From: Rapana venosa | Taxonomy: Eukaryota; Mollusca; Gastropoda; Neogastropoda; Muricidae | DNA: 64,000 nt | Assembly (NCBI GenBank): GCA_028751875.1 | Contig: CM054155.1 | Coordinates: 7,323,162 to 7,387,161 of the forward strand | Reading direction: 5' to 3' | Shown: positions 46,972-58,804 of the stretch, piece after piece | Numbering within the stretch: the stretch's first letter is position 1 | Layout: each line of letters starts with the position of its first letter | Translations under genes and position numbers: made by a program | The notes under the pieces: generated by a model | What the model was told of the DNA's origin: nothing | Seen by the model: the letters and a program-made list of their open reading frames with translations, nothing else | The model's database searches: none

Positions 46972-47822
46972 ATGTCAGCGGGGGTCCTGTAATAAGAGCA
47001 CCTGAAACATGCCAAACTATTGAGATTTAAAGATCTTTGGTGATGTACAAGAGTCTTGAGAAGGATGGGGAGAGTGGTTGAAGTTTAGCTTTTGAGTACA
47101 CATAATGGATGGATATACAAGCGTACAGCAATAGAAGAAGCTAAGAAACCTCCACGGTTTCCTAAACTTGAACAGTTGCGGTAATGTTGAAGCTGCAAGC
47201 ATTAGCAGATGGATGATTTTACTTTTTCAAAGTAATTATATAGGTAATAAAACATGGCACATCAACAGCATCGACTGCAGAGCAAGTTTTGAGTTTATTA
47301 GTCCATTCACCTCTCTATGCGCTGACAGAAACTTTCCGTAAGACATAATGCTCGAGACAGTAAAATAGCATTAGACATATCAATCAGCCAGCAGAAATGA
47401 AGTAGAGATAATACATGACAGAATAAGGACACAATTACTTGCTTCATAGAAAGATCCAGTGAATAAAAAACAATCACCACTTTGCTACGATTCCTTCCAT
47501 AATTTCCTCTGGATGATCAGTTCACATTGGTGTTTGTAGCTGGTATGCCAAGAGAAGAAGAGCTTCTTTCTTGTTCAGGGATGGGATTTACTATTAAACT
47601 GGAAAGACCTCGACGTTGATGCCTCAGATTTGCTATTGCTATTCGGAACAGCGGGCAGTGACAATGACAATTGAAGGGGAACATTTCAGAATTAAAGTCA
47701 ACTTGCTCTTAGAACCACCACAGCTAACACAATTAATCCTCAATCTACACCACATTGACCTCATTGCAGTCTATTTACACAGATGTTGTTACTGCCCGAC
47801 AATCAATTACAAGACTTACTGA
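46972..47822 (+). pseudogene. Unknown Polinton ORF after penton-like gene (V3)
   Basis: Starts 35 bp after the penton-like stop (MSAGVL). Frame breaks follow quickly. The open C-terminal part reads EGEHFRIKVNLLLEPPQLTQ and ends at 47822. DISISQQ near 47375-47395 is shared with V1. No nucleotide-binding, protease or integrase motif seen. Confidence 0.5.
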
Positions 47823-47873
47823 ATGAATACAATAAAAATTACACACGTTTTTTTTAAAACAAGTTATAAGAAG

Positions 47874-48503
47874 ATGAGATTTGACGACCGTAAAAATCCT
47901 AAAGTTACTAGTGCACCAGTCCTGAACCTCTTAATGTATGCTTAACCTTTCGTTAGGACAAACATTGCACAGAATGCCTGCATGACATTTGAGCAACAAC
48001 TAGCCAAGTATACATAATGCAGGCGTAGGTACAGATCAGCATTTACTGTGTTGAGCTTATTACTACAGGTACTGCAACTCTGTCTACAGGCAGCAGGAAT
48101 AGCATTGCTCTCTTGGCTACTGGAATTGGAGCTCCTGCATCCAATAGGCATTGGGCTTGTTTAAATAACAGATGGAGCCTGTTCATTTGTCACATCAGTC
48201 TTTTCGAAGAAGGTGTGCGTAAACTAGAAAAACATGATGCTGTTGTTGCCTTGCATTAGCCAAGCTAAGCTCATTCAGCGCATTTATTAGCAAGCTCTAA
48301 ACAGATTCCACAGTATCAGAATGAGGAGTTTCAAGCGTCTTCAGGATGACTATGATGACTACAGCATCAGAAAGTTCAACCCTCCGAACAAACAACACAA
48401 AGCTATGCCTGTGGACATTGATGCAGTAAAAAAGGAATACATAAAAAAGGGGTATCTTCTAGGGTTAGACAATACTCAGCTAAGTACTCTGTTAAGGAGC
48501 TAA
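47874..48503 (+). pseudogene. Hydrophobic/coiled-coil unknown protein (V3)
   Basis: Starts MRFDDRKNPKVTSAPVLNLL. A hydrophobic middle (48060-48200) is followed by a charged helical region (near 48215-48310) and an open C-terminal piece, 48321-48503, ending LSTLLRS. It resembles, from memory, an uncharacterised Polinton family with a hydrophobic core followed by a helical tail. A role in virion membrane interaction would be speculation. Confidence 0.5.
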
Positions 48504-48611
48504 GAATTACCTATGGTAGATTTACTGCGTCATACTGAAACAAGAAGCAAATAATTAATTAATTTTTTCTTTCTACTATATGATTTAGAGATTTTAGGTT
48601 AAGCTCAGTAA

Positions 48612-48895
48612 TAGACAAAGTGTTTCAGACGACTGAGCTAAATGTTACACAAGCGCAAAACATGGTACAAAGCATTCAAGATGCAATCGCACAAATACCA
48701 GACAACCTAAACATAGATCCACCAGTAAAGGTGCAGTTGGTTGCTGAAATTCTATACAACACAGCAAACAAAGAAGAGGAACTAACTGTCATGTATCATC
48801 CACACAACAAGCACTGAACTTCCTTTGAAGAGCTCCAACAAGCATGGGCAGATGTGATGATGGCAACTTCGACTATTCTGCAGAAGAAACAGCTA
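48612..48895 (+). pseudogene. Unknown ORF upstream of or fused to PolB (V3)
   Basis: Largely open: QTTELNVTQAQNMVQSIQDA, then VKVQLVAEILYNTANKEEEL. The start codon is ATA where V1 has ATG. It runs into the polymerase after a frame change, so it may be the polymerase N-terminal domain. Confidence 0.5.
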
Positions 48896-51560
48896 GAATG
48901 AGGGGATCAGGATGGACAGTTGGTAAGGTACTTCGATATAGATACTAAAGCAAACAAAGTTTCATCCCATTGTAGGTAGAGAAGTTACATTCCCTTACCC
49001 CTGATGTTGTCAGCCAAAACTGTGCTGTGACTGAACATTTCAGAACCAAAGATGACAAGTGTTTTATGTGGTTGTGTGGCGTGCTTAGCTGTTTCATGTA
49101 ACAAAAGAATGCAGAGAGAGTTACAATCTATCATGAACCTTGTAACAAGCTTGTCTTTACCGGCATGACTTTCCTGTGGCTGTTTGCTTAGGAGCATTGA
49201 CAAGTTTGAGGAACTAAACCCACCCATCAGTGTGAATGTGTACACCTGGGAAGATGCGGTCCCCAATGGACCCAGCGGGTTAAGACCACTTAGGATCTCA
49301 AAAAGGTCTCCCACAATAGGTAATCCTGATAAGAACCATGTAGACCTCTTGCTAGTGAGTAATGAAACCAGTTATCATTATACACTCATTAGAACAATGA
49401 GTAGACTTATTGTACAGACAACAAAACATCAGCACAAACAAGAGTTTTGCAGACGATGCTTGCTTCGTTTACCATCTTTACAGGCAGCAGACAAACATAG
49501 AAAACATTGTAAGAGTGAGACCGAAGCAATCACTGAACTTGTAACACCAAAGCCAGGAAGCAAGGTTTACTTCAAGAATATAAAAAAGCTACAAAAGAGT
49601 CCATATGTGTGTAATGCCGACATTTGAGTCTTATCATTGTGACATACAAGGACCAGCACCGGAAACAATGCATAAACACACAGTTCTTACTCAGTAATCA
49701 TCAAGTTGTTCCTTTGTTATGTTGTTGTTAGATCGGATGGTGCACACTCAGAGCCCGTTTTGTTGAGGACCAGTCGCGGCTAAAGCTTTTTCTCTGAAAC
49801 ACATGAAAGCGATCATACCCACTACTTCAACAGCTAACCTACAAGTGTATCATATGTCTGATAAAGACACAGGAGCTGTATGGTTCTGCCACACATTGCT
49901 GGTTTTGTGGGTAATCCGTGGCAGACAATCAAACACGTCAGAGATTCATGACCCACATCAGTGGTAAGTTTCGTGGAAGCAGCACATAGTAAGTGTAATC
50001 TACAACTAAAAGATAGCTCCCCAAAAACATGGAAGCTGCCAGTCTTCTTCCACAATCTAAGAGTTACGACTCACACTAATTATGCAGGCAGTACTGATGA
50101 GTATAAGGCTGCATTTGTCAGTCATCAAGAGAAGTTCCTGACTTTTACACTAAATTTAGCTTATTCCTTCTTTGATTCTGCACAACATATGATGGGGATC
50201 TCTGAGTCCTGTTCATCACTGAGTACTTGATCAATTACTGAAAAATACTTCGACACAAAGCTCGTGCGGAAAGGAGTCTATCCTTATGAGTACATGGCTC
50301 ATGGGAAAGCTTTGCTGAAGACAGAGCTGCCTCCAAAAGAAGCATTCTGCAGCTGACTGACAGGCAAAGGAATCAGTGATGATGATATCAGATGATCAGT
50401 GGGCATGGCAAAGATGCAGTGTCGGACGATGGGGTGAATTACTGATCAGTTATATTTACTTGCTGATGCATGTTTGCCTTGGATGATGGTCTTTGAGAAC
50501 CTACGAGAAGACCCGGAATGAAAACATTTATGGACTAGACCCATCGCCACTATATCACGCACCGTGAATGTCTGGGATGCTTTCTTGAAGTTTAATGGGG
50601 TGCAGGATTGATTTGTTGTCTGATTTGCCATGCTCAAATGATTGAGGATGGTCTGCGTGGTGGCAATCAGTTTTGCATCGCACAAGTACTGTAAGGCCAA
50701 CAACAAAAATATTTAGAAGACTATGATCCTAGCAAAGATTCTAACTACATCATTGTACTTGGGACGCAAACATATGTATGGATGGGCGATGTGTCAGTCA
50801 CTGACCACTAAGAAACTTTAGTTGTTTATTGGTCCTTTGCTGTTGATGAGACTCTAAAAGCGCTGTCACAAATGGCTGCCTGGATCAAGCACTAAGGTTG
50901 GATCTTTAGAAGTAATTTTAGTCTATCCCATGAACTACATGATGCGCACAATGACTACCCCCCATGGCTGCAGAAAGGCTCAAAACATCTCCAAAAGGAA
51001 CCACAAAAGCTTGGTACCAACTTAAATGACAAGAGCAAGTAAGTTTGTCAATACAGACGGCTTCATTTCTACCTAAGGCCTGGGTTAATTCTTACTGCTG
51101 TTCATCGTATCATTGTGGTTTGACAAGAGCAATTCATGAAAAACCATACATCATGAAGAACACTGATCTGAGAAACGAAGGCAAACGATTGCATAAGAAA
51201 AGGATTACTTCAAGCTCATGAACAACAAGCTGTTAGGTAAAACAATGGAGGGGGAACCCACACAAAAGAAGATGTTAGATTAGTCACAAAGAAAATGAAG
51301 CATAAAGCTAACATCAATGCCAAGCTATCAAGACTACAGCAATTCCATGACAAGTATGTATGGCTTCCTATGATGAAGAAGTTACAGGTTAAACTAGACA
51401 AGCAGTATTCATTGGGATTAGTGTGCTGAGGCTGTCAAAGCTGTTGATGCTGGAGTTTCTTGTATGATTACTTTAAACCAAACATCCTGCTGTAAGGGGT
51501 CCTGGTTCACAGACACAGACTCTTTCATCCTAGACACACCCACAGAAGATATATACTGAA
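48896..51560 (+). pseudogene. polB: Protein-primed family B DNA polymerase, frameshifted and 3'-truncated (V3)
   Basis: The N-terminal block starts MRGSGWTVGKVL near 48897. A 147-codon open frame (49184-49627) covers VDLLLVSNETSYHYTLIRTM and the metal cluster CRRC...HRKHC. The Exo I motif that follows is broken (CNADI then stop). The Exo II block is frameshifted near 50040-50085, and motif A is damaged near 50745-50800. The motif B-like block FKLMNNKLLGKTME is at 51209-51250 and motif C FTDTDSF at 51506-51526 in frame. The gene stops matching V1 at about 51558 and passes directly into terminal sequence, so the C-terminal portion (V1 12097-12500) is missing. This copy could not encode a complete polymerase even without frameshifts. 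Confidence 0.85.
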
Positions 51561-51867
51561 ATGGGGTGAGATTTGCCTGTACTCTGAATTGCCACACACA
51601 CCACTGTTATTAATGTTATTATGTTATATTATAAACATTGTGCTGTCACTGTCCATTATGAAGTTATGTGTTGTCGCGAATGCGTTCCTTTGTGTCGGGC
51701 ATTCCAAGGTTGTGAATGCGGATATCATCTTCCTCTGCCCATGCTTCATTAAAGCATCCGGATAAAAGTGCACTATGCTTTAATGGAGCCTGGGGCTGAG
51801 GAGATGGTTTTGCACTTTTTTTCTGTTTTAATCAAAAATAAATTTAGTATTCTTGCTGTTTTAGTAG
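51561..51867 (+). other. Right terminal module of V3
   Basis: Non-coding. It contains the tgtcgggcattcc block and the structured element, then the 'atcaaaaataaatttagtat' inner flank. Related to, but diverged from, the right module of V1 and the mini-element. Confidence 0.6.
51727..51822 (+). ncRNA. Candidate structured RNA/DNA element with T7 (V3)
   Basis: The outer stem cctctgccc (51732-51740) pairs with gggctgagg (51793-51801) with one mismatch. The inner 10-bp stem attaaagcat (51748-51757) pairs perfectly with atgctttaat (51775-51784). A T-run at 51816-51822 follows. The A copies keep a stem at the same place with a different sequence. Confidence 0.4.
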
Positions 51868-52027
51868 AGTGATAGGAAAAAAGCCGACTCAATGGTAAAC
51901 TGCTTAGTTTTTATATAATAACTATGCAAGTTTGGTTCGATGAGGCGATTAGCCGAATCGGACCAAAGTTGCCTGGTTTTGGGATAACAGTATGTGGTTG
52001 GCGTGAGTCGGCTTTTTTCCTATCTCT
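51868..52027. repeat. Nested palindromic terminus, right end of V3
   Basis: Identical to 35501-35660. Confidence 0.9.
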
Positions 52028-52056
52028 TCTTTGTGCCTTTTGGATTGTTTTAGAAG

Positions 52057-53142
52057 ACCAGAGGACGTGATGACATGACCCAAACCACTTCAGTTTTCGT
52101 TCTCTTGCGAGTGTTAGGAGGTCTGTATAAAGGCGGATTTCATGGCGGATGCAGTCTCATTGACTTCTCTGCCGTGATATGGTCTTTGTACGAGATGCCT
52201 AAGGTCTTCGGAGCATTCAGTTATACAGCTCTTATTCTTCTCTCTTACGTTCGCTGTGAGCGGTCCATGGATTCACTGAATATAAGAAGTTGGACATGAC
52301 CAGAGAGCGCATTTCAGTATGGATTTTGGAACTGATGGCGATTTTTCTGTTGCTCCAGAAGGGTTTGAGCTTGGTCATTGTAGCTGTGGTCTGGGCAAGT
52401 CTTGACAGTATTTCTGGTTTTGTTCCCTCGTCTGTCACGATAGATCCCAAATATTTGAATCTGTGAACATTTTCAAGTTTCTGGTCTTTGATTTTGATTT
52501 CTGATGTAAAGTTGCTGTTTGTCATCACTTCCCCCCCCCCCTCCCCCCCCTCTCCCGCTGATTTCCCAACCAAATTTTGTTGATTTTTCTTCTATGCGGT
52601 TTACTAAGTCAGTTAGTTCTTGCTGTTCGTGACCAGCTAAAACCGTCATATCATCAGCGAAGCGGAGTTTGTGATTGTTCGCCCTCCAATACTCACTGTT
52701 CCTTCATGTTCTTATAGTGCTTCTTCCATGATTTATCCAGAAATAGATTGAGCAGAGTAGGGGAGGAGAGCAGGCAGGCCCTGGGGCGCACACCCGACCG
52801 TCGTCCGAATCCATCACCTATTGTTGTTATAGTGAAACTAATGCACTTGTTGCATTGTCATAGAGGATTTGTACGACTTTGGCTAGGTTGGCATTGATGT
52901 TGTAGAGGTTCATAGTTGCCCACAGTGCAGCGTGCCAAACTCTGTCGAATGCTTTCTTAAAATCGATAAGGACATGGTAGAGGTCCTGTGGATGCTGGAT
53001 ATATTTTTTCCATTATAAGTCTTATGTTAAAGATCTGCTCTGTTGTACTGCGTCCAGGTCTGAAGCTGTGACTGATGAGACTAATGGTCCAGTAGTTCTG
53101 GCATTGTTGGAGGTTGCCTTTTCTTAGGAAGTGTTACTATAA
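52057..53142 (-). mobile_element. RTE-type LINE fragment, block B2
   Basis: Same element as 35690-36775 but with a cleaner C-terminal frame: 52573-52232 reads through FKYLGSIVTDEGTKPEILSR and SSKIHTEMRSLVMSNFLYS. The motif A block is near 52975-52910. Confidence 0.82.
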
Positions 53143-53768
53143 GTAACACTCTTCTGCGATCTCTTCACTGGCTGCCTGTCTCACAGAGACTGGAGTATAA
53201 GATCAATACCCTCTGTTTCAAATGTCTCCACAAATCTGCACCCTCTTATCTCTGTAACTGTCTTCATCTGTACACTCCATCCCGTTCCCTTCGTTCAGCC
53301 GCAGATACTTTGTGTTTTCGAACACCCAGATTCAAAACAAACCACTGTGGGCCGTTGCTCCTTCTCTTGTTTTCTGGTCCATCCACCTGGGAATGACCTC
53401 CCTCTTTCCACTTCGACAAAAAAAGCCTTCACTTGATACCTTCAAAAATCCCAGCCTCCAAAAACACACTTATTTCCTACCTGAGACTTCACCCCCAAAT
53501 ATATGTCCTAATTGTCAACAGCATATTTCCACCTTTAAGTGTTGTTCCGTGTCGTGTGTGTGTGTGGTGTGTGTGTGTGTGTGTGTATGTGTGTGTGTGT
53601 GTGCGTGCATGCGTGCATTCGTCCCGCGACGCCATGGTTTTGAAATCTGTTGTTCATTATGTTTAAGGGAGAGTTGCAGCCTGGTAATGATTGGTGCAAG
53701 CGCTTCGATTTTTTTTTTTCTATACAAGATTCTGCGCTATAGAAATTCCATTTATTATTATCCTAATT
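53142..53768 (+). mobile_element. 3' end of a CR1/jockey-like LINE, block B2
   Basis: Copy of 36775-37400. One frame runs 53312-53842, through the GT tract at 53554-53610. Confidence 0.8.
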
Positions 53769-54704
53769 TATTTTATTTTCTTAACTTTTATTATTCATTA
53801 TCTATTTTATTATTATCTATTTTTTTTTTCTATAATAATTAATAAGTTAATAATATACTTGTGTAGGTGTTGTAAATGATACCATATTATTCAGATGATC
53901 ATATAATATAAAAATGTACTCTCTGTTTCTGCCCTGTCTGTTTGTCACTCTCCATCCCCTCTCTCTTCCCCCTCTCTCTTCCCACTCTCTTCCTTCTCTC
54001 TCCCTTCCATTTTTCTTGAACACCTTTAACCGCTATGAAATGATAATTCCCTGGTTATGAAATTTTGAAATTTTTTGACTGTTATTGTTCAAAATCATGC
54101 AATTTCTATTTTCTATATACATGTATGTATTGTACACAATTTGGAAATTGTTGAATTTGCTTTGTCTTAATTGTTTGACATAGTTTTGTATGCGGATGTT
54201 CGTTTTCAGGCTATATCTGGGTTTGTTTATTATTAATAGCTGTATCTTAAGGTGAGAGAGGTCTCTGTGGTTGTTTTGTTACATACCATTTATCTAGATG
54301 ATCATACAACCTGGAGATGTACTCTCTCTCTCCTCTTTCGGTATTCCCCTTGTCTATCAAATGCATTATTTGTATAAAAGTCTGGTTTATACATTTTATA
54401 ATGCTTTATTTTATAGTTGTCCAAAATGCGTAGTTGTTCTCCTTCTTCAATTAATATGCCATGCCTCTTGGAAATCTATTGAGTAAGTTTTAACTGATTT
54501 GCTTAACTTCCAATTGTATTGATGCTGTTGTTGGCAGGGCTGTTAAAACTGTTTTATATCAGGCTCTTTGGCATTTTGCAACTTCATTTGATATGTTTAT
54601 GGATAGTATGTTTAAAAAAGGCTTTAGTGAGGATGCTTTGTCAGAATTTGATATCTTGTTTATTTTGATGTTGATGTAACCTGAAAAATCTCTCTCTCTC
54701 TCTA

Positions 54705-54775
<71 letters not shown>

Positions 54776-55014
54776 GATTCTGCTGTCTTCCTCTATTACT
54801 TGATCAATTTACTTAACTTATAGTCAGTGTATACTTTCATGTTAATGTTCAATTCATTTGAGAAGTAGTGTTTATTAAGGAATATATTCTTTTCTATAAA
54901 AAAGTATAATCTATGTATCTCTTGACATTTATGTTCAGGTCAGTTAGGTGCTTAGTATTGTTAAATATACCCTTATCTCTTTTTTAAATCCTATTGTTTT
55001 GTTTTGTGTAGGTT
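53769..55014. other. AT-rich non-coding stretch with CT microsatellite, block B2
   Basis: Copy of 37401-38640. The CT/CTAT tract is at 54689-54775. Confidence 0.7.
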
Positions 55015-56815
55015 CCCCCCGTGTTTTTGTTGTTCTTTTTCTTTCATCTGCCGTGGTGCTTTCGGCCTCGTCGGCGTGGGAGGGTCACATCGTTCTGTCT
55101 GCAGCAGGCGGTGAGGCTTGATGTAGTAGTGACAGGTAATTGGGGCTCAGCCAGGGTGTCAGCCACTGAGTCTCTCCATCGTCTCCTTGGTCTACCTTGG
55201 CTTTCCAGCCATTGTATTGGTGGTGTATGCCAGTAGGGCTGGTTGGTTTGGGCGGCATTATAGTGTGGTGACCAAACTCCTGATCCTTTTGTTGTTCGAT
55301 TGGTGGAGAATTGTGTGTTAGTCCGACCATGTCTCTTGATCACCTCATTCTTGATCTTGTCGCGTCTGGTCTGGCTAACGCTTTTCTCAGGCAGCACATT
55401 TCAACTTGTGACCAATTTTCTCTCTAAGGCTTTGTTAGGCCATGTATGACACTGGTATGTGAGTGTTGGAACGAGATGGGCGTTGATGAGTTTTGCCTTG
55501 GTGATCAATTGGGATGCTGGAATGTTTTTAGAAGGGGGGCGAGTTGGTAACTGACTGCGTTCGCTTTCTGGCATCTTGTTTCTATCTCTCTGTCCAATGT
55601 TCCTTCTTCAGTGAAGAGGTTGCCAATGTATTAAATTCTTTGGTCTGTTTCAGTGGGTGCCGTTGATGTTGATGTCCGCTTTTCTGGATTTTCTGCCTGA
55701 CAGGACATAACCATTCTGTTTTGGTGATACTGATCTTCATGTCATTAACTCTCGCAGCTTTGTGTGAGTTGGTCTGAGCTGTGTTCTTGAAGAGTGCTTT
55801 GTTCTGATTCATCAAGGAGCTGGTGTCAGCAAATAATAGTTGTTCAGGGCCTCAAGATCTGGGTTTGTTTTGGATTCCTTTGTAATCTAGGTCCAGTAGA
55901 TCACGAAGAGAAAGGGGAGAGAGTACGGCAGCCTTGCCTGACCCTGATGTAAAAACCGGGAACAGTCTGGCTTGTTTCCATGGCTGTGTTCGGACTTCGC
56001 TCATATGTTGCATAGATTGTCTATGATGTTATCAAGCAACTGCCCCTTCACGTCGTACTGCTCCAGGATCTTCCAGAGCTTGTCTTGTTGGACTCGGTGA
56101 AAGCTTTTTCTTGATCAACGAATAATGTTTGCAGGTCTTCGTTGTTATCGATGGCTCTTTCACACAGCTTTGTCGGGTATGCGAAAATGGCATCTGTGCA
56201 CCTCTTCTTTCTGAAAGACAAACTGGGCTTTTGCTCAGTAGGTAGTTCTGATTTGGCTCTTGTGTGCTGTTCCAGAATCTTTGCATACATGTTCCTACAT
56301 GGTGAGAAGTGAAATGCCTTGTAGGTTGCTGCAGTCTTCTCTTGCTGCCCTTCTTCTTCCAATTGCACCACTATGCATTTTTGCCAGTCCCTTGGTTTTT
56401 TCCTCTCTTCCCATGCTTTCTGAAGATGATGGTGAGCCACTTAACTCCCGTTTCTCCGCTTGCAAGGATGGATTCAGTTGATATGCTGTCATGCCTGCGC
56501 TTTGCCATTTGGGCTGGTCTTAATTGCTTTTACTATGTTTCGCTTCAAGGATTTGGGGATCTAACTTGGTCTTTATCGCGTGGTGAGAAAACTGAGGGCT
56601 GGAAGTTGTACCTCAGATGGGTTTAAAACATCTTATAAAATAGTCTTCCCATCGTTTCAGAATTTCGCCTTCTTTGTGCAGTTGCCTCTCCATTTGCATT
56701 TTTCACTACTGTTGTTGGATTGAATGGCTGATCTCTTCTTTCATCGGTCTCTTTCACACTTTTGTAAAATTATCTTGAGGAGTTCTTGCCAAATTTCACT
56801 TAACTTCTATCGATT
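55015..56815 (-). mobile_element. Third LINE type: RT relic, block B2
   Basis: Copy of 38640-40440 with the same frame breaks and the same FADT change (about 55822-55833). Confidence 0.8.
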
Positions 56816-57162
56816 AAGGCGCCCAAGTCGTTGTTTTAGTTATAGTCCCTAATCAGGGCAAGGGCCGGAGTGAAAAAACAAGTATGGCCTGTTACCCTTT
56901 GTAAAATAGCAAAAAATTATTCTTTGTGTTTCTTTATTGTGTCTGTCACCTGTCTACCCCTATCATATATCCCAGTCTTTATTTATTTCTATAATTTCGT
57001 ATACCAGGAGACGAGACGCTTTGACGCTTTGAGTGAGAGAGACAGCAGACAGAGAAGCAGAGAAAGGTAGAAAGGCAGGTCAGACAGACAGACAAACTTT
57101 TGACGTAGAAATAGACAGAAACAAAGAAACATATCGTTCAGAGGAAGGCATGGGTTAGTAGT

Positions 57163-57319
57163 AGGGAAAAAGCCGATTAAGCTCAACTTACTTACTGTTT
57201 TATCAAAACCAGGCAAACTTTTGGTCCGATTCGGCTTGCATTCATTCGAACCAAAAACTTGCTGTTTGATATAAAAGAAATATGCAGTTTAACCGTGAAT
57301 CGGCTTTTTCCCTATCTCT
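57163..57319. repeat. Nested palindromic terminus, left end of V4
   Basis: Identical to 40788-40944. Confidence 0.9.
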
Positions 57320-58804
57320 CTACTAAAACTGAAAGTAATACTAATGTTATTTTTTGGACTTAGGCATAGGACCCTCACCACAAATGCCACACCCTTCAGG
57401 ACACCTCTAAAAAAAATTTGGAGGCTTTAGAGGGGATACTGGTCCACAGAAAAAGAGTTGAAGTAGGGTGTAGGAAAGAAATGGGTAGGGAAAGCTCACC
57501 TCGCCCGCTGCTGTGAATGACAACACAGCACGCCAATAGGCTTTTGAAATCTGAATAACGGAGATTTCAATAGGTTAGCGCTAGGTGTGTCCCGCCCCCG
57601 GTAAGACATATCTCGACATGTTACCTTACCTTTCACCCCTAATAACACTGACTAGATCTGAATCAACTGTTTAGTAACAGTGACGAATTTCGCTCGAACT
57701 CTAAGTTGTTAGCAACGGAGCACTAGTGTCTTGTCATTTCGCAGACTTGTGATCGTAGTGCATGTGAAGAAGTGCGAGCTTTTCATTAAAAAAAGTTTGT
57801 TTGAATTTATCTTACCTGATACTTGCTTAGTTTGATTAGGTATGTCAGATATTTCGTCCAGAATCAGAACACCGCTCAACCCTACCTAAAAGCACAGGCA
57901 TCTGCGAGCTTCCTCAATGTAGATTATGCATAACTGCTCAGGTGCTGTTGCCACTAAACGAAAATGAAGTGGTTCTAAAAATAGAACGGTTACGCGTAAC
58001 CGGTGGATCTGTCTGACTGCACCATGATTTGTATATAGTGTATATAACGTTTTTCACCTGCTTTCAATGCCTGCTTCGTCGCCTCACTTCACTTTCTCGT
58101 AACAGCCTGCACTTGTTTAAAAAAAATAAGAGCTATTGGGTTTTACACTACACAGTATTTTCGTCGGCTGGTCTGTTTTGGAGTTTTAGTTTACTATGCT
58201 TTGATGATTCTGAGTTTTAGTTTTATTCTTTCTCTTCTTTGTTCCATCTGTAATAACATCATTCTCTCGAAGGCAATTATCTAAAAACCATCTCTGCTTT
58301 TCATGTGAAAAATTACAACGACTTTTGATTTGTTCACGGTATAAATCTTTTAATATGTATTATATTTTTGTGTCAGCAAACCAAACTGATATCTGTGATG
58401 TCTCCGCTGAAAAGCGAGCTTAGACAAACAATTCCTTTTTCTATCAATGTCCGCTCCGCTGAGCAGTCCGTCTATTAAGAAAAGGGTCTGCCTATTTCAA
58501 CGAGCCTGTAATAGTTTTTAACAAACACTCGCTTAGCCTGTCAGAGGGATTGACTATAATTATATTCTCATCTGTCAAAATAAATTTTCTTCTCTGTATG
58601 TTTTATTGTTGTGTAGTGTTGGGAACAGAATATAACAATGTACATGTGTAATGATTTTTGTACACTGTTGTAATAAATCCAAAACAAATACCAGTCTTGC
58701 CACAGCCGTCTGCCCGCATATTAGAGAGCAGGGTGCTTCTTTTGGTAGAAAACTTTGCTGGTCATTTAGTAAAAAAACTTCTTTTGTCTGTTTCCTTCTA
58801 TGTT

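Larger units (their letters stand above)
40788..52027 (+). mobile_element. Polinton/adintovirus-like element V3, bounded on both sides
   Basis: The only copy with palindromic termini on both ends (40788-40944 and 51868-52027), 11.2 kb in all. Gene order, left to right: capsid (minus), coiled-coil/membrane protein (plus), unknown (minus), penton-like (plus), three unknown ORFs (plus), PolB (plus). The short inner flanks next to the palindromes are inverted copies of each other, but the longer terminal sequences differ. No clear target-site duplication was found. Its left third is part of duplicated block B. Confidence 0.8.

Noticed and set aside
40770..52045. Target-site duplication around V3
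   Set aside because: No matching 5-8-bp flanks could be found at the two outer edges.
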